Shown: piece after piece, positions 31,608 to 36,693 of the stretch | Layout of the letters: each line of letters opens with the position of its first letter | Position numbering within the stretch: position 1 is the stretch's first letter | Source of the DNA: CANNDT01 sp945876205 | GTDB taxonomy: Bacteria; Acidobacteriota; Vicinamibacteria; Vicinamibacterales; UBA2999 | Direction of reading: 5' to 3' | Length of the DNA stretch: 36,693 bases | Assembly (NCBI GenBank): GCA_947503365.1 | Contig: CANNDT010000042.1 | Coordinates: 1-36,693 of the forward strand | Notes under the pieces: generated by a model | The model's database searches: none | Told to the model about the DNA's origin: nothing | Seen by the model: the letters and a program-made list of their open reading frames with translations, nothing else | Translations under genes and position numbers: made by a program

Positions 31608-32306
31608 ATGCGTCACGCCGCATTCACCGTCGCCGTCTCTCTGCTGGTCTCCTCGGTCGTCTTCGCCCAGGACTGGGTCGAGTACAAGAACATCGAAGAC
31701 GGGTTTCAGATTGCCTTCCCCAGCCAGCCGCAGGTACAGCAGACGACGTTCAGCTCGCAGTACGGATACAAGCTGCCGGAGAAGACCTACTCCGTGGTGT
31801 CAGGTCCGCAGCGCTTCTCGGTCACCGTGGTCGACTACCGCGGCATCGAGCAACAGGCGATCGCGCGCGCGTGCCCTGAGGGTAAGAAGGAAAACTGCCG
31901 GACGAGCGCGCTGCTCGCCGTCATCGGCATATCGGAATGGCGCAACGACGTGCGCGGCGCGATCGCCTACGCGCTCAACCGCTTCACGTCACGAAACTCC
32001 AGGATCGTCAGGATCACCGGTGACTGGCAGGATCTGGTCGAAGGCATGATGCTCACCCTCGAGAACCAGGACCAGTCACGCACCGCCGCGGCGATCTCCA
32101 TGCACGATAACCGCCTCTACATCCTCGAGGCCACCGCGCCGACCGCCCGCTTCGCTCCGGCGATTGCGTTTCCGCAGAACTTTGGCTATCTCGACAAAGA
32201 GGGAAAGTCGATCCGGTACCAGCGGATGTACTCGAACAACTTCCACGGACTGGGTGACTACCCTCCACCGCCGCGGTTCGAACAGATTCCTGACGGACGG
32301 CAGTAG
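31608..32306 (+). CDS. Secreted protein of unknown family (paralogue of 3545-4270)
   Basis: 232 residues from ATG 31608; an upstream in-frame ATG adds 13 residues that would overlap the promoter. Signal peptide about 1-21 (AAFTVAVSLLVSSVVFAQ). The mature protein opens QDWVEYKNIEDGFQIAFPSQ and has FSVTVVDYRGI, MLTLENQDQSRTAAAISMHD and NRLYILEATAPTARFAPAIA. These match the protein at 3545-4270 in order and spacing, making a two-member family within the window. A pair of cysteines (ARACPEGKKENCRTS) lies in an insert that the paralogue lacks. No named domain is recognised. It diverges from the PQQ dehydrogenase and may be its accessory protein, as the paralogue is beside a SoxC-type enzyme. Confidence 0.8.
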   Translation: MRHAAFTVAVSLLVSSVVFAQDWVEYKNIEDGFQIAFPSQPQVQQTTFSSQYGYKLPEKTYSVVSGPQRFSVTVVDYRGIEQQAIARACPEGKKENCRTSALLAVIGISEWRNDVRGAIAYALNRFTSRNSRIVRITGDWQDLVEGMMLTLENQDQSRTAAAISMHDNRLYILEATAPTARFAPAIAFPQNFGYLDKEGKSIRYQRMYSNNFHGLGDYPPPPRFEQIPDGRQ

Positions 32307-32315
32307 CGGCTGCGC

Positions 32316-33146
32316 CTACCCGCAAGGCGTCGGACGCCACTTCGATCCGTCAGGCAGCTTCTTGAAGTGGTAGTTGACGACGTAGGGCTGGGTGAGAAAC
32401 TCAGGGTCCTCGACGAGTTGCGTGAGCGTCATCCAGGTGCCGCCATCCGGCACATCGAGCAGGAAGAAGTGTTCCTTGAGCACGGCGTTCGCGGTGTAGG
32501 GCATCCCGTTCTTCCAGTAGTATCCCGGCGTCAAATGGGTCGTGACGACTTTCAGGGCGCCGCCCGTTTGAAAGTTCGCCTGCCCGCCGCCACCGCCCAT
32601 GCGAATCCAGGACGCGGCGGAGTGCCCCTGGAGCGAGGCGGCGGGGGCCGGCGTCGGCGCGAAGTGAAGCAGGCGGGTCTGCGTGCCGAAGTCCGCTTCA
32701 ACCTTCAGGGTATTGTCGTCGGCCCACGTGACGTGGAGATGGGTCGGCTGACGCATGACGCCGGGCGCGCCATAAGCCTTGCACTGTTGCCCCGCCGCTT
32801 CGTCTGCAGCCGCGTCCCACGCCACGGCTGCCTGCGCGCCTTTCAGGTTGTAGGGAATGTTGCCGTCCTGCGCCGGGTTCGCGCCCACCCCCAGACGACC
32901 GGTGACGATCTGCGCCACCGCTCCCGGGGGACCGCTGCCGAAATCCCCTTTGGATGCGGTGAACATGCGCACGTGCCAATCCTCGGTCAGCACCGCGGTC
33001 CAGTACCCCGTGAGATCGATGGGAGCCGAGGCTCTCGGCGTCTGCGGCGGAGCGCCCCGCCCGCGGGCGCCCTGGGCCAGCGATGCGGATGGTAACCACA
33101 GGCAGAGAGCAGTGGCGATTCCGACGACGATGATGCTGGGATTCAT
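32316..33146 (-). CDS. Secreted DLxGxW-motif protein
   Basis: 276 residues from ATG 33146, six bases after the DUF6152 stop. Signal peptide about 1-24 (ending SASLAQ). A Pro/Gly/Arg-rich start (GARGRGAPPQTPRASAP) leads to IDLTGYWTAVLTEDWHVRMF, the DLxGxW motif. Later: MRQPTHLHVTWADDNTLKVE, a stretch DFGTQTRLLHFAP, TTHLTPGYYWKNGMPY, LKEHFFLLDVPDGGTWMTL and VEDPEFLTQPYVVNYHFKKL. The beta-rich pattern (VTWADDNTLKVEADFGTQTR, KVVTTHLTPGYYWKNG) suggests a lipocalin-like barrel. I know this type as hypothetical secreted proteins in Acidobacteriota. It is the third gene of an operon with an MBL-like protein and DUF6152. Confidence 0.83.
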   Translation of the reverse strand: MNPSIIVVGIATALCLWLPSASLAQGARGRGAPPQTPRASAPIDLTGYWTAVLTEDWHVRMFTASKGDFGSGPPGAVAQIVTGRLGVGANPAQDGNIPYNLKGAQAAVAWDAAADEAAGQQCKAYGAPGVMRQPTHLHVTWADDNTLKVEADFGTQTRLLHFAPTPAPAASLQGHSAASWIRMGGGGGQANFQTGGALKVVTTHLTPGYYWKNGMPYTANAVLKEHFFLLDVPDGGTWMTLTQLVEDPEFLTQPYVVNYHFKKLPDGSKWRPTPCG

Positions 33147-33152
33147 GTCTCG

Positions 33153-33569
33153 CTAATCGACCGTTTCACCAGCGCCAGTGCCCCAGGCCTTGCCATCCGA
33201 AGGCCGGACGATCTTGAGCAGCCGGGCGCGCGTGCTGTTCGGCGTGCGCGATGGATTCGCCGTCACGTCGACGACGTCGCCGACGCGAAAGGCCTTCGAG
33301 TCGACACCCTGCTGCGCAAACTGGCCGGCCGAGGCGCCCTCGATGGCCCACTGCTGCGCGACGCCGCTCGCATCCTGCGATTCGACATAGAAGAACGAAT
33401 GCGGGGAGCGAAAGGCGATCTGGACGATCTTGCCCTTGATGGCGATCGTCTTGTCGACGTTGTAAGCGCCGGTAAACGAGTGGTGGGCCTCGCTGCGCCC
33501 GCCTCCTGCAAGCATGCTCGCGGCAACGAGCCACACGAACAACGGCATCCGCACGGTGCCTCCCTTCAT
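33153..33569 (-). CDS. DUF6152 family secreted protein
   Basis: 138 residues from ATG 33569, which overlaps the upstream stop as ATGA. A GTG at 33554 or ATG at 33548, downstream of GGGAGG, could be the real start and would still give a signal peptide (FVWLVAASMLAGGGRSEA). After cleavage the protein begins HHSFTGAYNVDKTIAIKGKI, as DUF6152 does, followed by VQIAFRSPHSFFYVESQDAS, QQWAIEGASAGQFAQQGVDS and VGDVVDVTANPSRTPNSTRA. It is the second DUF6152 gene here (the other is at 9238-9627); both are coupled to genes with a DLxGxW motif, which suggests a functional link. Molecular role unknown. Confidence 0.88.
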   Translation of the reverse strand: MKGGTVRMPLFVWLVAASMLAGGGRSEAHHSFTGAYNVDKTIAIKGKIVQIAFRSPHSFFYVESQDASGVAQQWAIEGASAGQFAQQGVDSKAFRVGDVVDVTANPSRTPNSTRARLLKIVRPSDGKAWGTGAGETVD

Positions 33570-35500
33570 TGGCTGGCCTGCTTTCTCTTCAAGCTGCCGT
33601 ACACCGCCTCGACAAAACGGGCGGTCGCCTTCGGCTGCCGTCCGTAGAGCGGGTCGTAGTCCATCGTCGGCTTGGCGGCCTTGACCTGCTGGAGCGAGAA
33701 GCCACGGTCGACCATGCCCTGGATTCGATCGCGGACGATCATCAGCATGTCCCGGTAATAGCCGACGTCACCGGAATCACTGACCCATCCATGCCCGGGC
33801 ACGATCATCGTCCCGCCCTGCGACATGTACTCGGTCACCGACATGTCCAGCACCTTGTTGAGCGCCTCGATTTCACCATCGATGCTGCCGCCGCGGCTGA
33901 CATCGATCGGCGGATAGATGTCGCTGTTATAGATGTCGCCGGTGACGATCACATCCGAGCGTCGGAACCAGACCGCGCTGTCGCCGTCGGTGATCGCCTT
34001 CGGCATGTGGAAAATCTGTACGGCCTGGCCGTTGAAGAAGCGGTACAACGTGTACTTGTCGGCAAAGAACGTGTCGGTCGGGGCGTTGGCGGCGTTGGCC
34101 TCCAGCATCCGCTGCTGCACGTTGACGTGGGCAAGGTTCTGCTGGCTCGAACCTGACGATGTGCCGAGTTGGTAGGCGGGGCCATCGCCGAGTGGGCCGA
34201 ACATGGCTGACGTGCGGATCGCCGCGTTCCCCTGCACGTGATCCGGATTGTCATTGGTGTTGATGATCATCCGGATCTTCGGCTCGCCACGCACATGCGT
34301 CGCCTGCCAGGTGCTGTTGAACGGCGACGCCGACTCGGGACTGTCCGGCGGCCGCAGTTGGGTGGCTGCCTGGCGGATCGCGGCGAGGACCTTCTCGGTG
34401 CCCTGCGCCGCACCGGTGTCCACCATGATGACGCCGTCGCCGCCGATCGACGCGGCGATATTGCCGCCCGCGCCCGCGATCAGATAGACGTTGCCCGCGA
34501 CGTGGAGCGGCTCGACATCGCCAACCGCGGCTGCGCGCTCGGGCTGCGCATCCGCCCGTTCGGCCACCCGCGTCGACGCATCCTCATACACCGGCTTGAG
34601 GACGATGTCCGGAGCGGCGGGCGGAGCCAGCGTCTTCCCGATCGCGTACCACTCGGGGTAGAGCGCTTCCGCAAAACCTCGCCAGGCTGTCAATGGCGCC
34701 TTGAACTTGAAGGCGGTCTCCGTCAGCCAGGGATTCTCGCCGGGCAGGTAATGCGGCACCTTGTACGAGGTCCGCGCATCGGGCGGAAGATTGTCCTCCG
34801 CCTGGCACGGATACGGGGGCAACTGCTGCGTGGGAGCCCGGACATAGAGACCGCTCCTCACCAGAGGCTCGGTCAGGTAGTCCGGATCGATGACGGTGAA
34901 GACCCAGTGCAGATAGGGCTCGTCGAGGAACAACTGTTCGATCACCGTGGCGCGAAAGCTGCTCGGCACGCCGTTCCGGGTGACGATGCTCTCCTTCAGA
35001 TGCGTCGTATTGATTTCGAGCAGCGGTCCCTTGAACGTGCCGGTCGACGAGCCTTCCCAGCTGTGCGCGGCGTATCGCGACGGATGCGGGCGATCGTCGA
35101 GCCAGATCATCCGCGCCCCGGCGGTCTTATGCGCCGTGATCCGGTAGGCGACGATCTGCCGGCTGATCGGATCGAGCTGCTTGTCGATCTGGACGGGATC
35201 GAGGGCGTAGGGTTGATAGGTCGGGCCGCGCGGCCGGCACTGCAGGAGCGGAGATGTCGACACCCATTCTTCTGAGTAGGTGTCCGCACGCATGCGGGCC
35301 GCGTCGTTGATCGTCAGCCCTTCGTAGCGGCCGCCGGGATCGACACCGCGATAGCGGTTGGTCGCGTCTTCCTGGTTGACCCACACCCAGGTGCCGGTGA
35401 GGTCCGGAGGCGAGTTCTGCTGCGCCGTGACCGGCAGGGTTCCCAGGCCGGCGAACAGCAGCAGGCCGCCTGCGATCGCCAATCGAGTCAATCTCTTCAT
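33566..35500 (-). CDS. Secreted two-domain protein: DLxGxW domain plus MBL-fold domain with altered metal site
   Basis: 644 residues from ATG 35500 (GGAG upstream; a TTG 12 bases earlier overlaps that site). Signal peptide about 1-27. Residues 30-300 form a DLxGxW domain (PPDLTGTWVWVNQEDATNRY). The rest is a metallo-beta-lactamase fold: AGNVYLIAGAGGNIAASIGG, GVIMVDTG (356-363), INTNDNPDHVQGN (413-425), HMPKAITDGDSAV (498-510), PGHGWVSDS (568-576). The usual THxHxDH appears as TNDNPDH, with Asn at 416 and 418, and the usual AHTxGD has Ile at 503. D420, H421, D506 and H570 remain. Dizinc catalysis as in standard members is therefore doubtful; a different metal or a binding role is possible. First gene of a three-gene operon. 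Confidence 0.85.
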   Translation of the reverse strand: MKRLTRLAIAGGLLLFAGLGTLPVTAQQNSPPDLTGTWVWVNQEDATNRYRGVDPGGRYEGLTINDAARMRADTYSEEWVSTSPLLQCRPRGPTYQPYALDPVQIDKQLDPISRQIVAYRITAHKTAGARMIWLDDRPHPSRYAAHSWEGSSTGTFKGPLLEINTTHLKESIVTRNGVPSSFRATVIEQLFLDEPYLHWVFTVIDPDYLTEPLVRSGLYVRAPTQQLPPYPCQAEDNLPPDARTSYKVPHYLPGENPWLTETAFKFKAPLTAWRGFAEALYPEWYAIGKTLAPPAAPDIVLKPVYEDASTRVAERADAQPERAAAVGDVEPLHVAGNVYLIAGAGGNIAASIGGDGVIMVDTGAAQGTEKVLAAIRQAATQLRPPDSPESASPFNSTWQATHVRGEPKIRMIINTNDNPDHVQGNAAIRTSAMFGPLGDGPAYQLGTSSGSSQQNLAHVNVQQRMLEANAANAPTDTFFADKYTLYRFFNGQAVQIFHMPKAITDGDSAVWFRRSDVIVTGDIYNSDIYPPIDVSRGGSIDGEIEALNKVLDMSVTEYMSQGGTMIVPGHGWVSDSGDVGYYRDMLMIVRDRIQGMVDRGFSLQQVKAAKPTMDYDPLYGRQPKATARFVEAVYGSLKRKQASQ

Positions 35501-35679
35501 CGTGCGCTCCAAGACTGCCTAATCTACCACCGGCCTTCGCCGAAAGACGACACGCCACGGCGCTCCACGTCCACGGCGGCGAAGGGGTTGTCCGTAGCGG
35601 TTAGTCTCGTTAAAGCTGTGGCGACGCGTGCCGATTGTCATATCGAGGGGTATCCGGTCTCCGGTGACAGGAGGATGTG

Positions 35680-35904
35680 ATGTCGTTCTCGGTTTCGCCA
35701 CTCTTCGACCCGTTCGCAATATCGGTCGCAGCCCAGCCACATCACAGTGCCACGGAGGACCGCGAACGCGGGCGCGACGACGCAAAGCGCCGGCACCATC
35801 GGTACGCGGACACCCACCCGGCACCGGCCCCGGAACCCGCCAGCCCATCCCCCGATCCCAACGCGCCGCTTCCCACGGGAACCCTCATCGACGTGCACGC
35901 GTGA
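35680..35904 (+). CDS. Small Pro/charged-rich protein of unknown function
   Basis: 74 residues from ATG 35680, with a perfect GGAGG five bases upstream (35670-35674); that site is the main support. It starts SFSVSPLFDPFAISVAAQPH, then a charged stretch (SATEDRERGRDDAKRRHHRY), then Pro-rich sequence (PAPAPEPASPSPDPNAPLP) ending TGTLIDVHA. It has no signal peptide or membrane segment. Not recognised. Its 3' end overlaps the convergent HXXEE gene by 20 bases. The 180 bases upstream (35501-35679) hold no gene I can support and probably contain promoters for this gene and the MBL operon. Confidence 0.5.
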   Translation: MSFSVSPLFDPFAISVAAQPHHSATEDRERGRDDAKRRHHRYADTHPAPAPEPASPSPDPNAPLPTGTLIDVHA

Positions 35905-36475
35905 CGCGTTCGCCTTCGAGCCACTCGGGATGGCGATTGACGATTCGCCACGCGTGGGCGAACACCGCCACGTTCATGGCGATACCGATCGCCCACGCCA
36001 ACGCGAACTCCCCCATCACGATCTCGCCGTTCCGTGCGAAGTAGTACGCCGCCCAGCCGGTGAGAGGAAGGTAGAGCAGTACTGAGGTGATCACGCCCGG
36101 AGCGTAGCGTCTCGTGGCGATCGCGTAGCTGATGTGGAAGTACGCGTTGGTCAGCGTGGCGAAGAGCGCGACCATGCCGATCCACGGCGCCACCAGCACG
36201 CCGAGCAGGCCGAGAATCCCAAACCCGGCATACAGAGCGGGAAAATTGACGCGCATGGCCAGGCGCTTCGAGAGCGGGAACTCAGGGTTGCTGCTGTTGA
36301 AGACCACACGGTTCCACCATTGGCGAAAGCCTCCCGGCACGCCGTATTCCTCGAACTGGTGAAGCATGAATGACGGGAGGTGGAGCCAGAGGAAGAAGAA
36401 CCACGCCTCTCGGCCCGGAAACGCGTCGCGGTCATGCCAAAATGACGGCGCCTCACGTACACTCGTGGCGGCCAC
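35885..36475 (-). CDS. HXXEE-domain membrane protein
   Basis: 196 residues from GTG 36475 (start not certain). Residues 31-43 read LHLPSFMLHQFEE, with H39 and E42-E43 forming the HXXEE signature, then GGFRQWWNRVVFN. The protein is otherwise hydrophobic: membrane segments at about 22-40, 77-105 (FPALYAGFGILGLLGVLVAP), 106-125, 135-155 and 165-185 (FALAWAIGIAMNVAVFAHAW). HXXEE proteins are small polytopic membrane proteins of unknown function; the conserved His/Glu residues suggest a metal site. It converges with the small gene at 35680. No close partner can be named. Confidence 0.82.
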   Translation of the reverse strand: MAATSVREAPSFWHDRDAFPGREAWFFFLWLHLPSFMLHQFEEYGVPGGFRQWWNRVVFNSSNPEFPLSKRLAMRVNFPALYAGFGILGLLGVLVAPWIGMVALFATLTNAYFHISYAIATRRYAPGVITSVLLYLPLTGWAAYYFARNGEIVMGEFALAWAIGIAMNVAVFAHAWRIVNRHPEWLEGERVTRARR

Positions 36476-36482
36476 GCCCTCG

Positions 36483-36662
36483 ATGAATCATCCACACGAC
36501 TACATCGAAGAACTGCCCGATCGGCCGGCTGAAGGCTTCGATCTCGTCGTCACGGCGCGACGCGAGGATCTGGTGTGCCGCGACGTCGGCGCGGTGGCAT
36601 TCTGCGTCGGCGCCGGAGCGTTCGGGTCGATCGGGCTGGTGCGTGAGGATGGCATATACTAG
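36483..36662 (+). CDS. Possible small protein, unknown
   Basis: 59 residues from ATG 36483, starting seven bases after the divergent HXXEE start codon. Sequence begins MNHPHDYIEELPDRPAEGFD and goes on to LVVTARREDLVCRDVGAVAF and GSIGLVREDGIY. It reads like a folded small protein and has no membrane helix, but no ribosome site is visible and the frame is short. I am not sure that it is expressed. A frame reading MAYTSVYGSHSRGGF starts at 36649 and runs off the window, so the 3' end may belong to another gene. Confidence 0.35.
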   Translation: MNHPHDYIEELPDRPAEGFDLVVTARREDLVCRDVGAVAFCVGAGAFGSIGLVREDGIY

Positions 36663-36690
36663 TGTATACGGCAGCCACTCCCGGGGAGGA
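36655..36690 (+). promoter_or_regulatory. Promoter -10 and ribosome site for a gene starting beyond the window
   Basis: TATACT (36655-36660) resembles a -10, and GGGGAGGA (36683-36690) is a strong Shine-Dalgarno sequence three bases before the window ends. A start codon is expected just outside. No good -35 was found. Confidence 0.4.
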
Positions 36691-36693
36691 TTC

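Noticed and set aside
34238..35275. Open frame of about 345 codons on the plus strand
   Set aside because: Antisense to the MBL-like gene, without domain or ribosome site.

Overview
ORGANISM. The window is GC-rich bacterial DNA with closely packed genes, most of them on the minus strand. It is rich in exported proteins: at least 18 of about 33 genes start with a Sec or Tat signal. Several families are typical of soil Acidobacteriota: carboxypeptidase-regulatory-like domains joined to heme and beta-propeller modules, two DUF6152 proteins, secreted proteins with a DLxGxW motif, and a zinc-ribbon Ser/Thr kinase. I infer Acidobacteriota, probably Vicinamibacteria. There is no rRNA gene to confirm this, and I saw no tRNA, CRISPR array, IS element or phage. 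LAYOUT. 1-3.4 kb: the 5' part of a Ser/Thr kinase diverges from a small cytochrome c, followed by a large heme/propeller protein. 3.5-7.9 kb (minus): a tightly coupled four-gene operon with a SoxC-type molybdoenzyme, a one-heme SoxD-like cytochrome, a Vgb-lyase-like heme/propeller protein and a secreted protein of unknown family. 8-9.1 kb: an HD-GYP protein. 9.1-12.3 kb (minus): a receiver-domain remnant, a DUF6152/DLxGxW gene pair, an M23-like secreted protein and a decayed DLxGxW gene. 12.4-13.7 kb: an NHL-propeller protein. 13.7-16.8 kb (minus): a small membrane protein, a TonB-family protein and an M48 protease. 17-18 kb: TraB/GumN. 18-24 kb (minus): an M16 protease, then dapC-dapD-dapE, which make meso-diaminopimelate and lysine through succinylated intermediates. 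24.1-25.1 kb (minus): a toxin-antitoxin pair of a Phd/YefM-type antitoxin and a zeta-type toxin, with an operator covering an apparently leaderless promoter. 25.2-29.1 kb (minus): flavin amine oxidase, a small regulatory-like domain protein, a metzincin-like protease and a 4,5-dihydroxyphthalate decarboxylase-like protein. 29.2-32.3 kb: a small acidic protein and a cupin converge on a PQQ dehydrogenase, which diverges from a paralogue of the 3.5 kb unknown. 32.3-35.5 kb (minus): an MBL-like protein with altered metal ligands, a second DUF6152 gene and another DLxGxW protein. 35.7-36.7 kb: small proteins and an HXXEE membrane protein. HOW IT WORKS TOGETHER. Much of the window looks like a periplasmic oxidation toolkit: molybdoenzyme, PQQ enzyme, four heme-c proteins, flavin oxidase and propellers. 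TonB and exported proteases accompany it. MOST UNUSUAL. Several families of dispersed palindromic or periodic repeats lie exactly over the 5' ends of genes for exported proteins and are translated as part of the signal peptide (genes starting at 6066, 6600, 10508 and probably 4270). This suggests that mobile intergenic repeats are being turned into export signals. Second in interest are the Phd-zeta pair with its leaderless operator-promoter, the MBL protein that has lost three metal ligands, and the repeated FD motif in the TonB linker.
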